Shown here: positions 57,132-64,000 of the stretch, in pieces | Layout: each line of letters starts with the position of its first letter | Position numbering within the stretch: the first letter of the stretch is position 1 | Virus record (IMG/VR): IMGVR_UViG_3300020438_000013 | Span: 1-64,000 of that record | DNA length: 64,000 nt | Direction: 5' to 3' (one strand) | Source: a virus | Made by a program: the position numbers and the translations under genes | The notes under the pieces: model-generated | Seen by the model: the letters and a program-made list of their open reading frames with translations, nothing else | Databases searched by the model: none | Told to the model about the DNA's origin: nothing

Positions 57132-58037
57132 ATGTCGAATGCATTCGCAAAACTCAAAAAAGGAAAGGACTTCAGCAAGCTAACTGCTGAGTTAGAGAAG
57201 ATCCAATCCCCCCAACAAACTTCTTCCAATAGAGATGATCGTTTCTGGAAACCAACTACAGACAAGACCGGAAATGGTTATGCTGTAATCCGATTCTTGC
57301 CGCCTCCTGCGGATGAAGATTTGCCTTGGGTTCGCGTCTTTACTCATGGGTTCAAAGGCCCAGGCGGTTGGTTCATTGAGAACTCTTTGACAACCTTGGG
57401 TAAGAAGTGTCCTGTCAGTGAAGCAAACACTGAATTATGGAACACTGGAACTACGGAAAACCAAAACCTTGCGAGAGAACGCAAGCGTAAGTTGAAGTAT
57501 TTCTCAAACATCTATGTGGTGAGTGATCCCGCTCATCCAGAAAATGAAGGTAAGGTATTCTTATACCAGTTTGGTAAGAAGATCTTTGATAAGATCTCTG
57601 ATATCATGCAGCCCGCATTTGAGGATGAAGAACCTACAAACCCATTTGATTTGTGGGAAGGTGCGAACTTCAAGTTGAAGATTCGAACTGTGGACGGTTA
57701 TATCAACTATGACAAGTCTGAGTTTGATTCTGTTAGTGCATTGTCTGATGATGACGATGAGTTAGAAGCAATCTTTAATAAAGAAAATTCTTTGCAAGAG
57801 TTTGTTTCTCCTGAGTCATTTAAGACTTATGAACAGTTAAAGGAACGTCTTGATAGAGTTCTTGGTACTGTATCTGTGACTAGGACTGCTGCAGAGGATA
57901 TGGTTGAAGACAGGATGGAAGTTCCATTCGCCGTCGAGACTCCATCTCCTGCGCCTGCAAAGGAAAGAGTTGCTGCTGTAGAAGATGAAGAAGATGATGC
58001 GTTGTCTTACTTTGAGAAGTTAGCAAACGAAGACTAA
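57132..58037 (+). CDS. 32: gp32 single-stranded DNA-binding protein
   Basis: 301 aa with the three gp32 parts: basic N-terminal LAST-type region (about 1-20), OB-fold core (FLPPPADEDLPWVRVFTHG, LGKKCPVSEANTELW, YFSNIYVVSDP), acidic C-terminal tail (AAVEDEEDDALSYFE) for partner binding. Only one Cys, so the T4 zinc site is not complete. Followed by a terminator. Confidence 0.95.
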   Translation: MSNAFAKLKKGKDFSKLTAELEKIQSPQQTSSNRDDRFWKPTTDKTGNGYAVIRFLPPPADEDLPWVRVFTHGFKGPGGWFIENSLTTLGKKCPVSEANTELWNTGTTENQNLARERKRKLKYFSNIYVVSDPAHPENEGKVFLYQFGKKIFDKISDIMQPAFEDEEPTNPFDLWEGANFKLKIRTVDGYINYDKSEFDSVSALSDDDDELEAIFNKENSLQEFVSPESFKTYEQLKERLDRVLGTVSVTRTAAEDMVEDRMEVPFAVETPSPAPAKERVAAVEDEEDDALSYFEKLANED

Positions 58038-58046
58038 TATCTCTCA

Positions 58047-58078
58047 GGGGCGAGTTTAACTCGCCCCACTTCTTTCTT
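58047..58078 (+). terminator. Rho-independent terminator of gp32
   Basis: 8-bp stem GGGGCGAG / CTCGCCCC with a TTTAA loop, then ACTTCTTTCTT. It sits directly before tRNA-Tyr. Confidence 0.85.
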
Positions 58079-58080
58079 GC

Positions 58081-58165
58081 GGCGGGGTTCCCGAGCGGTC
58101 AAAGGGATCAGACTGTAAATCTGACGGCTATGCCTTCGAAGGTTCGAATCCTTCCCCCGCCACCA
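58081..58165 (+). tRNA. tRNA-Tyr(GTA), CCA encoded
   Basis: Acceptor GGCGGGG / CCCCGCC, anticodon stem CAGAC/TCTG with loop containing GTA, long variable arm, T-arm GGTTCGAATCC, ACCA at 3' end. Confidence 0.95.
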
Positions 58166-58175
58166 TTTTAACGTC

Positions 58176-58183
58176 TATAAATA
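58176..58183 (+). promoter_or_regulatory. T4-type late promoter in the tRNA cluster
   Basis: TATAAATA between tRNA-Tyr and tRNA-Asp. Confidence 0.55.
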
Positions 58184-58191
58184 ATTTAATT

Positions 58192-58268
58192 GGAGTAGTG
58201 GCGCAATTGGTTAGCGTACCGGCCTGTCACGCCGGTGGTTGCGAGTTCGAGTCTCGTCTACTCCGCCA
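58192..58268 (+). tRNA. tRNA-Asp(GTC), CCA encoded
   Basis: Acceptor GGAGTAG / CTACTCC, anticodon stem CCGGC/GCCGG with loop containing GTC, T-arm GAGTTCGAGTC, GCCA at 3' end. Confidence 0.95.
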
Positions 58269-58283
58269 TTAACTAAAAGACAC

Positions 58284-58373
58284 GGAGAGGTGGCTGAGTG
58301 GTTTAAAGCACTTGTCTTGAAAACAAGCGAAGGTTAGTCCCTTCCGAGAGTTCGAATCTCTCCCTCTCCGCCA
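58284..58373 (+). tRNA. tRNA-Ser(TGA), CCA encoded
   Basis: Acceptor GGAGAGG / CCTCTCC, anticodon stem CTTGT/ACAAG with loop containing TGA, long variable arm GAAGG...CCTTC typical of Ser, GCCA at 3' end. Confidence 0.95.
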
Positions 58374-58375
58374 TC

Positions 58376-58555
58376 TTATCCTTTCTTATAAATCTTATAA
58401 GCACCATACAGAATCGCTGCGTATGCAATGTACGCAACAATAGATTTAACAAACAATACCGCAACGCCACCAGCGATTAGTACCGCTCCATCCCATGTAG
58501 AAGCTTCTCCTACTTTCTCTTTCAGTTTTGCTTTTAGATATTCTAATTGTAACAT
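58376..58555 (-). CDS. Small membrane protein after the tape-measure gene
   Basis: 59 aa from the ATG at 58555 (AAGGAG upstream on the minus strand). Basic amphipathic helix, then two hydrophobic stretches (DGAVLIAGGVAVLFV, VAYIAYAAILYGAY). Last gene of the baseplate run; holin-like size. Convergent with tRNA-Ser, three bases apart. Confidence 0.6.
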   Translation of the reverse strand: MLQLEYLKAKLKEKVGEASTWDGAVLIAGGVAVLFVKSIVAYIAYAAILYGAYKIYKKG

Positions 58556-58565
58556 AAGATTCTCC

Positions 58566-60959
58566 TTATACTGCACCGGATAGTGCTGAGTTGATTTTGT
58601 TAAAACTATTTTCAGTATTGTATGCCTTTGTTGGGATTACAGTACTGCTTGAATTTGATACGTTATTGTTGGTCACATTTGATAGGTTGTTGAGTATAGG
58701 ACTAATATTTGTTGATGCACTCTTCTCTATCGCACTCTCCTTCATGGCATTCGCAGCAGAACTTCTTACCCCGGCCATAGGTGATGATATATTTCCAAGT
58801 TCTTGCGTAGGCGCACCAGAAACCTGTTCTATGGGCGCAGATTCACCAGCAGGGATAACTACACCCTCTCTGACTGCAACTTCCTGAGAAGGACTCTGTG
58901 TTCCCTGAGCGAGTTCTGTGGGTATGACCGATACATTTGCGTTCTCAGGAGAAGATAAATCTGGGGAAATCCCTGTTACATTTTGGTTTACTGGGATACT
59001 AGATCCATCTACAGCAACTCCATCTCTTATCGCAGTAACATTTTCTTGATTAGTATTCTCTGTTGACACTGGAGTTATGTTGGATTGAGGCTCGTCATCT
59101 CCGCCGAAACCAATTGCATCCTTGACAAAATTAAATCCACTACTTGTAACATCAGAAACACTTTCTGCAGCATCTCCCACAAATTGTTTCGCACCTTCAA
59201 ATCCTTCTTTGACAGTTTCTTTGGCTTTGTCTGCTGTGTTTTTTACAAGATCAAACGGAGCCTCAAGAAATGCTTTTACTTTCTCTATCATGTCTGCGAA
59301 GAATTGTTTTACCGATTCAAGCATAGTAGTAACTGCAGCAGATACCTTTTCTGGAATTCCCCGCACAAATTCTCCAATCTTTTGAGGAAGTTCTGATCTG
59401 AAAAATGCAATAGTTCCAGCAACTACGGCAACTGCTGCGATAACCTTTAGTGCTATCGGACTGATTAACAAACTAAGCATCATTGGTAGTTTTGTTATAA
59501 TGCTTCCCAGAAATCTGAATACTTTGAGTCCCTTAGTTAGTCCATTCAATACTTTCCCTATTCCGGAAAGTTTTTTCAAAGAACCTCCTAAGTTCGTAAA
59601 AATTCCTTTCATCCCTTTCATCATTCCGCCGCCCGGAATTCCTTTTATGCTCGGCAGACTAAATCCCCCACTGTCGTCATCTCTTCTTGATGAACCTGCG
59701 GAGCTCGCTTCTATGGATTCTGCAATAAGATTATTTTGTCTTCTTTCTACTTGCGTGTTTGCTCTATCTTGTCTTCTTCGCTCTCTTTCTTTTTCTATTT
59801 CTTCGGTTTCTGATTCACTTTGATTTTGTCCCAGAAATTGTAATAGATCTCTGATTTCTTTGAGGAATGGAGATGTTACTGCGATTTCTTCTGAACTATC
59901 TAATGACGCAGATATTGTTGGTGAAATAATAGATTCGGCAGATGGTATCGCATCTCCAGCAATTTGATTTATTTCTGACGAATCTGACCCAGTTTCTCTT
60001 ATTGTATTTGTGGAAGTAGTAGTATCACTATCTCCCCCTTCTGTTACTCTAGAAACTAAACTTGATTCTATTCTTTCTCCTGCCTCTCCAGTAATTTGAT
60101 TTATTTCTGGAGAATCTGAACCAGATTCCGTGGGAGAAGCTCTTTCTTGGTCTGTGGGTTCTATATCTAAACCAACACGATCTCTTAATTCTTGTATTCT
60201 TGATTGCTCTGACTGTGCATTATCTCTCTGTTCTTTGGCAATTCTAGACTGTTCTATAATTCTATCTCTTTCTTCGTTATAGATCTGTTCTCTAGTCTTA
60301 TTAGCCTCTTCCGCTTTCTTTTGTATATCTTCTTCGGAGAGATTTAATTTATTTTGGACATCAGATTCTGAAATCTGTTCTCTTAGAACTCTTCTTTCTT
60401 CGGAATCAATTCTTTCTTGTTCTCTGAAGAGTTCTCTTTGCTTTTCTCTGATAGTTTTTTCTTCTCGTTTCTTCTTTCTGAAATTTCTGAACGCAACTAC
60501 ACCCTTTCTTACACTATCGCCCAAGAATTTGACTCCCAATGCAAGGATAGGACTATCAGAAACCACACCAGCAACAACTGCACTTATATTTGTTACTCCT
60601 TCGGTGAGGGTATCTGTTATTTTTGATCCGACATCATTCATCAAAGAAGAATCTGATTTGACTCTCTGATCGTGCATTTGGATTAGTGACTGGAATCTTT
60701 GTTTGTCGGAATCTCCGACTTCTTTGGAGTCTTCGATTAACTTTGCGATATTCGACATTTCCTTTCTGCTGGCCCTGCGCTCTTTCGCTTCCATATCTCC
60801 TTGTTTTGATATCAAATCGGATACTTGGCGTAACGCTTCATTCGCAGTATTGGATTCCATTGCGCCACTAGCACTGTCTAGACTCTCAGACAAACCCCGA
60901 TAGTCCATATTTACAGATTCTAATTTATCTATTACTGAGTCTAGACTTGCTTCAGCCAT
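58566..60959 (-). CDS. Putative tail tape-measure protein
   Basis: 797 aa. Long charged coiled coil (about 130-290, e.g. EKTIREKQRELFREQERIDS), then a Gly-rich and hydrophobic region with membrane-like helices (about 470-540, MLSLLISPIALKVIAAVAVV), helical DMIEKVKAFLEAP segments and a Ser/Asn/Thr-rich tail. It follows the gp26-type chaperone gene and a small membrane gene, the usual place of a tape-measure (T4 gp29 equivalent). Late gene. Confidence 0.68.
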   Translation of the reverse strand: MAEASLDSVIDKLESVNMDYRGLSESLDSASGAMESNTANEALRQVSDLISKQGDMEAKERRASRKEMSNIAKLIEDSKEVGDSDKQRFQSLIQMHDQRVKSDSSLMNDVGSKITDTLTEGVTNISAVVAGVVSDSPILALGVKFLGDSVRKGVVAFRNFRKKKREEKTIREKQRELFREQERIDSEERRVLREQISESDVQNKLNLSEEDIQKKAEEANKTREQIYNEERDRIIEQSRIAKEQRDNAQSEQSRIQELRDRVGLDIEPTDQERASPTESGSDSPEINQITGEAGERIESSLVSRVTEGGDSDTTTSTNTIRETGSDSSEINQIAGDAIPSAESIISPTISASLDSSEEIAVTSPFLKEIRDLLQFLGQNQSESETEEIEKERERRRQDRANTQVERRQNNLIAESIEASSAGSSRRDDDSGGFSLPSIKGIPGGGMMKGMKGIFTNLGGSLKKLSGIGKVLNGLTKGLKVFRFLGSIITKLPMMLSLLISPIALKVIAAVAVVAGTIAFFRSELPQKIGEFVRGIPEKVSAAVTTMLESVKQFFADMIEKVKAFLEAPFDLVKNTADKAKETVKEGFEGAKQFVGDAAESVSDVTSSGFNFVKDAIGFGGDDEPQSNITPVSTENTNQENVTAIRDGVAVDGSSIPVNQNVTGISPDLSSPENANVSVIPTELAQGTQSPSQEVAVREGVVIPAGESAPIEQVSGAPTQELGNISSPMAGVRSSAANAMKESAIEKSASTNISPILNNLSNVTNNNVSNSSSTVIPTKAYNTENSFNKINSALSGAV

Positions 60960-61279
60960 TATTTGTCGCCGTTAAAAGACTTATTTGATTTACTTGTTCC
61001 AGCATAAAGACCAAACCATGCAGCACCAGCCCCAACGATTACTGAGATAAGACCGGATTGTTCCATAGATGGTGCTGGAAGATCCATATACCAAAGAACT
61101 GTTTTGTATAATAAGAATATGTATACAGATAAGAATAATCTTGGGAAAATTCTCCAAGCATCAATTGCAGCCGCAAGATGAATCATTTTTTTGTATGGAT
61201 TACTTCCGCTGTTAACTGTATCTGTGTCAATTTCTAGATCTATTTTAACTTTTTTTGTTAAAGGTTTTTCTACTGCCAT
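60959..61279 (-). CDS. Two-segment membrane protein, holin-like
   Basis: 106 aa. N-terminal basic/acidic part, membrane segments about 46-64 (FLSVYIFLLYKTVLWYM) and 74-94 (SGLISVIVGAGAAWFGLYAG). The second segment resembles phage-holin-like proteins with a glycine-rich helix. One-base overlap with the tape-measure gene. Confidence 0.6.
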   Translation of the reverse strand: MAVEKPLTKKVKIDLEIDTDTVNSGSNPYKKMIHLAAAIDAWRIFPRLFLSVYIFLLYKTVLWYMDLPAPSMEQSGLISVIVGAGAAWFGLYAGTSKSNKSFNGDK

Positions 61280-61288
61280 AATAATTTC

Positions 61289-61465
61289 CTATTTTTTCAT
61301 TCTATCTTTTTCTTCTTGTAGATAGTTCAAGAGCATTGATACATAGATTTCTCTTTCCCACGGCATCATATTCTCTAATTCTGTCAGACTATATTTATGG
61401 TGTTGCATCAATGCGAAGTTCGTCTGATAGAGAGAATATAATGTTTCATGATATAAACCTATACG
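61289..61465 (-). CDS. Second domain of tail chaperone, reached by -1 frameshift
   Basis: 58 codons in the -1 frame after the 3' end of the gp26-like gene, with no good start or SD of their own. Sequence RIGLYHETLYSLYQTNF then MQHHKYSLTELENMMPWER and EIYVSMLLNYLQEEKDR is typical of the second domain of tail assembly chaperones. The slippery heptamer T TTT TTC (61465-61471 on the minus strand) sits two codons before the upstream stop. Slippage gives a ~300-aa fusion. Confidence 0.7.
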   Translation of the reverse strand, partial: RIGLYHETLYSLYQTNFALMQHHKYSLTELENMMPWEREIYVSMLLNYLQEEKDRMKK

Positions 61466-62190
61466 AAAAAATCGGTGATTCCTCGTAGTTTAAAGGTATT
61501 TGTCCATCCACAATCAGGACATTTCACAACTGCATCAGTTACACACTGAGGCATAGTCTCAAAAAAAGTATTTATCTTCTGAAACTGCATTTGCGACAAA
61601 GATTCTAAAAAATCAGATACTTCTTCATCATCAGAATCCGCAATATCGTAAACTTCGTCGCCATCATAGATATATTCGATACAATTTTTTAACATTTTCA
61701 TTGTATCTTCAAATGTATTCAGATTTTGAACACCTCTAAGTATTTTAAAATCTGGATACTTCATTATCACACCAATAGTATCTGTTAAATCAATTCTATT
61801 TGTATGATCCTCATTATTTTCAATTTCAACATTATCAAGATTGATATCAAATCTAATATCTTTCTCAGTAGTTGATCCGTCTTCAGATCCAGCAGGACAG
61901 TCATGTTTATAATTTAACTGTACGACGTTTCCTACAGACTTGCTGCGAATGTTGACAAATAAGTATTCTATATCGAATGTTGCAAGACTCTCAATTTTTA
62001 CACCTTTGGTTATAATGCAATTTGATATGATCTGTTTTGCAGCGTCTACTTGTTCTTCAACATCGTCTCCTTCGTTAGCCATCAATAGAATCTTTTCTTC
62101 TTTCACCAAAAAAGGTCGATATTTAATCTTCTTTTTAGTTGACGGAATTGTAAGATTATAAGTTGGCGTATCTAACTTAGGTAGAGCCAT
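61459..62190 (-). CDS. 26: gp26-like baseplate hub/tail assembly chaperone
   Basis: 243 aa. N-terminal MALPKLDTPTYNLTIPSTKK and RPFLVKEEKILLMA match T4-type gp26; a C-terminal zinc ribbon with CPDCGWTNTFKL (and upstream CVTDAVVKC) follows. In T4 gp26 is a hub component; in lambda-like systems the equivalent chaperone has a frameshifted extension, and one is present here (61289-61465). TAGGAGA upstream. Confidence 0.85.
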   Translation of the reverse strand: MALPKLDTPTYNLTIPSTKKKIKYRPFLVKEEKILLMANEGDDVEEQVDAAKQIISNCIITKGVKIESLATFDIEYLFVNIRSKSVGNVVQLNYKHDCPAGSEDGSTTEKDIRFDINLDNVEIENNEDHTNRIDLTDTIGVIMKYPDFKILRGVQNLNTFEDTMKMLKNCIEYIYDGDEVYDIADSDDEEVSDFLESLSQMQFQKINTFFETMPQCVTDAVVKCPDCGWTNTFKLRGITDFFV

Positions 62191-62229
62191 TCTAATCTCC
62201 TATAATAAAAAATAAGTCACTACTATTAT

Positions 62230-63087
62230 TTAGTCAGACTTTTTCCACTTGCGGTATGCCATTGTGACAGGTAAACTTGCTATTTCGTCTGATGCGTATG
62301 CATAGGTTATCTGTCCAATAGAAATTGGATATGCTTCTTCAAAGGTTACAGAGTAATTTGAAAAGTCTTTCAGTTCTTTCTTCTCTAATTCGTTAAAGGT
62401 GTTATTAACCATATCTATCGTAGATTGTATTTGATTTTGATTTGAACTTCTATCATATGAATAGAAAGTGCAGTCTTTTATAATATCATCATAGTATGAC
62501 ACATGAGCGGTATTATAACTATAAGTCAAATCCATCCATGCGCTGAAAAAATCTCGTTCTTTTAAATCTTTACTGAGATATACATTAAATGATAAATCTT
62601 CATATATCATTCCGTATGCAGATTTTCTAGGTGGGCCATAGTATTGAACTTCTTCTGTGGCGAGTTGTTTGCCGGGCAATTCTAAATTATCAATTCTCAG
62701 AGTCAAGTTTTCTGACATTCCATCTGTAATACTATTAGGAAGACCAGCAGGGTATGGAATGAACAACGCATAGGTATTAGGTATCAATAAATTATTAGAT
62801 ACCTTGGAAGAAAAATTCTGTATACTAAATTTCCCCCCTCTATCGACAATAGTGCTTCTGGAAGGTTTCTTATCACTATCCGGCCTAACTGATGGGGATC
62901 TATCCTGCATATTGCCGTGGAAAAGATTCCTACTCTCTCTAAATTTTGGTGCGTCTTTTGACGGATCTGGAGAACTGGGTCTTCCAAGGCCCGGCAAATC
63001 AAATGTCGCATTGCCTATATCAGTACGAATCTGTTGTTGAGTCGGAATCTTGGGCAAATTCGGTATAATGATTTGATTAATAGCCAT
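62230..63087 (-). CDS. Tail tube-like baseplate protein (gp48/gp54 type)
   Basis: 285 aa. Disordered N-terminus (~1-95, Pro/Ser/Arg-rich) followed by a tail-tube-like fold: NLTLRIDNLELPGKQLATEE, YYGPPRKSAYGMIYEDLSF, FFSAWMDLTYSY, YSVTFEEAYPISIGQITYAY. Position near gp26 suggests a tube initiator or cap in the baseplate. The exact T4 equivalent cannot be fixed by eye. Confidence 0.72.
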   Translation of the reverse strand: MAINQIIIPNLPKIPTQQQIRTDIGNATFDLPGLGRPSSPDPSKDAPKFRESRNLFHGNMQDRSPSVRPDSDKKPSRSTIVDRGGKFSIQNFSSKVSNNLLIPNTYALFIPYPAGLPNSITDGMSENLTLRIDNLELPGKQLATEEVQYYGPPRKSAYGMIYEDLSFNVYLSKDLKERDFFSAWMDLTYSYNTAHVSYYDDIIKDCTFYSYDRSSNQNQIQSTIDMVNNTFNELEKKELKDFSNYSVTFEEAYPISIGQITYAYASDEIASLPVTMAYRKWKKSD

Positions 63088-63089
63088 TG

Positions 63090-63686
63090 TTATCCTCTTG
63101 CGGAATCAGACCAGACTTTGCTTGCACCGGCCTTTCTAAATCTTTGTACTGGAAGGAATATTGCGATATCCCATTCATTTGCATCTATAGACACAAAACT
63201 ACTTTTTACATTACTATACAAGTATCTTTTGATACAAGGTTTAATTGTGCTGAATTTGCTCGCACCCTTTAACACTTTGTATGATAACGCAAGTCGTGTA
63301 CTGGAGTCATATCTTGCATTTGTCGCAATATCGCTCAGACTATTCATAATCAACATTCTGTTTCTAGGAGATACATAATGCAAATTCATTCCTAGAAATC
63401 CTCCAGAGAAGTAATCTACCGCGAATATCAACGGAAACTCATCATAATAGGGCAACTTGTCTTTAAACTTCGGATCGTAATTGTAGAAATACATTTTTCC
63501 TATCTGTGGGGTCGCTGCTCTTCTTTCAGAGTCAGATAAAAGACTTCTCCTACCCGGCTGACGAGACAATGCACTTGTTACTGCACTTTGTCTTACCTTT
63601 TTACTGAACCACTCTCTAGCCGCCGATGAGTTCGGTTGTATGCCCTTCTGGGCCAGTCGTTTGAGTAGTGGTCTAAAGTCTGCCAT
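63090..63686 (-). CDS. Baseplate-region structural protein (gp53-like, tentative)
   Basis: 198 aa. Basic N-terminus, then a conserved core seen in T4-type marine phages: MYFYNYDPKFKDKLPYYDEF, GGFLGMNLHYVSPRNRM, IKRYLYSNVKSSFVSID, EWDIAIFLPVQRF. CATAAATA (late-promoter-like) lies just upstream. Probably a baseplate wedge component; assignment to gp53 is by neighbourhood. Confidence 0.65.
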   Translation of the reverse strand: MADFRPLLKRLAQKGIQPNSSAAREWFSKKVRQSAVTSALSRQPGRRSLLSDSERRAATPQIGKMYFYNYDPKFKDKLPYYDEFPLIFAVDYFSGGFLGMNLHYVSPRNRMLIMNSLSDIATNARYDSSTRLALSYKVLKGASKFSTIKPCIKRYLYSNVKSSFVSIDANEWDIAIFLPVQRFRKAGASKVWSDSARG

Positions 63687-63699
63687 GTTCTATTTATGT

Positions 63700-64000
63700 T
63701 TATTTTCGATAAACTTTCACAGGAAGTTCAGTATAACCTCTGACAAATGATGAGAATGTGCGTTTCTCTTCACCTACAACCTCTATTCGATCAAATCTTT
63801 TCATTATTTCTTCCCAAAGAATCTTGAGTTGTAGTTCTGCGGTTCTGTTTCCCATACAACGATGGATTCCAAAACCAAATGATAAATGATTACGAGCATT
63901 CTCTCTATCAATGATTAGATCTTCTCCATTAGGGAAAACTTCTTCGTCACGATTTCCGGAAAGATACCACATAAGAATCTGATCGTGTTTTTTAATTTCT
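63700..64000 (-). CDS. Cytochrome P450, CYP153-like (C-terminal part)
   Basis: About 100 codons visible; the gene continues past the window edge. [18 protein letters not shown] is the heme-binding loop with the axial Cys thiolate. Flanking [11 protein letters not shown]-like, [11 protein letters not shown] and [18 protein letters not shown] follow CYP153 alkane-hydroxylase sequences closely. Ends 13 nt before the structural gene start, so it belongs to the phage late operon. No ferredoxin or reductase is in the window. Confidence 0.9.
   Translation of the reverse strand, partial: EIKKHDQILMWYLSGNRDEEVFPNGEDLIIDRENARNHLSFGFGIHRCMGNRTAELQLKILWEEIMKRFDRIEVVGEEKRTFSSFVRGYTELPVKVYRK

Overview
This window is part of the genome of a large T4-type tailed phage (myovirus) that probably infects a marine gammaproteobacterium. 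Phage hallmarks are gp32 single-stranded DNA-binding protein, gp59 helicase loader, gp33 late coactivator, a DsbA-like late regulator, PhoH, a gp26-type tail chaperone or hub protein, tube-like and other baseplate proteins, a tape-measure candidate, large repetitive fibres, an M15 endolysin, five tRNAs, and T4 late promoters (TATAAATA) ahead of structural genes. Base composition is moderate (roughly 40 percent GC by eye), too high for a typical SAR11 phage. The SdhB, sigma region 4 and outer-membrane protein read like gammaproteobacterial proteins. The host assignment is an inference.

Layout. 1-13025 (minus): six or more large fibre or adhesin genes. Several share an N-terminal docking module with different distal domains (LamG, Ig-like, integrin-type FG-GAP propellers). 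13315-19850 (minus): a compact, translationally coupled curli-like cluster (CsgF, CsgG, two curlin-like proteins, a FecR-domain protein, a CHASE2 class III adenylate cyclase) behind a late promoter at 19882. 19907-25422 (plus): small genes, several envelope-directed (signal peptides, lipoproteins, LPP20, a Gcw_chp-type outer-membrane protein). 25820-27888 (plus): a coupled operon with a DUF59/SufT Fe-S maturation protein, complete SdhB, complete alternative oxidase and small membrane proteins. 27884-39380 (plus): an early-type region of small genes behind near-consensus sigma70 promoters, with a region-4-only sigma protein, a SET-domain protein, DsbA, HNH, and a nuclease/methyltransferase pair between 24-bp direct repeats.

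39381-41070 carries tRNA-Gly, tRNA-Thr and at least three structured RNA candidates; a fourth lies at 32970-33370. 41483-45966 holds a GMP reductase, two fibre genes and the endolysin. 46049-53903 mixes small proteins with a SprT-like protease, peptide deformylase, class 3 lipase, PhoH, a 14-residue cysteine-rich peptide and a RecB-type exonuclease. 53981-58037 is the replication/late-transcription block (SleB-type hydrolase, gp33, gp59, gp32), followed by tRNA-Tyr, -Asp and -Ser. 58376-64000 (minus) is the tape-measure and baseplate block, with a probable programmed -1 frameshift in the tail chaperone and, at the edge, the C-terminus of a CYP153-like cytochrome P450.

Taken together, the accessory genes point to two host-directed programmes. 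One is respiratory: SdhB plus Fe-S maturation plus a non-pumping oxidase could form a succinate-to-oxygen electron shunt during late infection. The other is envelope and signalling: curli export pore, curlin-like subunits, FecR and an adenylate cyclase. Curli-related clusters are already reported from pelagimyophages. The cyclase/FecR extension, the SdhB/AOX operon and the P450 are the least expected parts.
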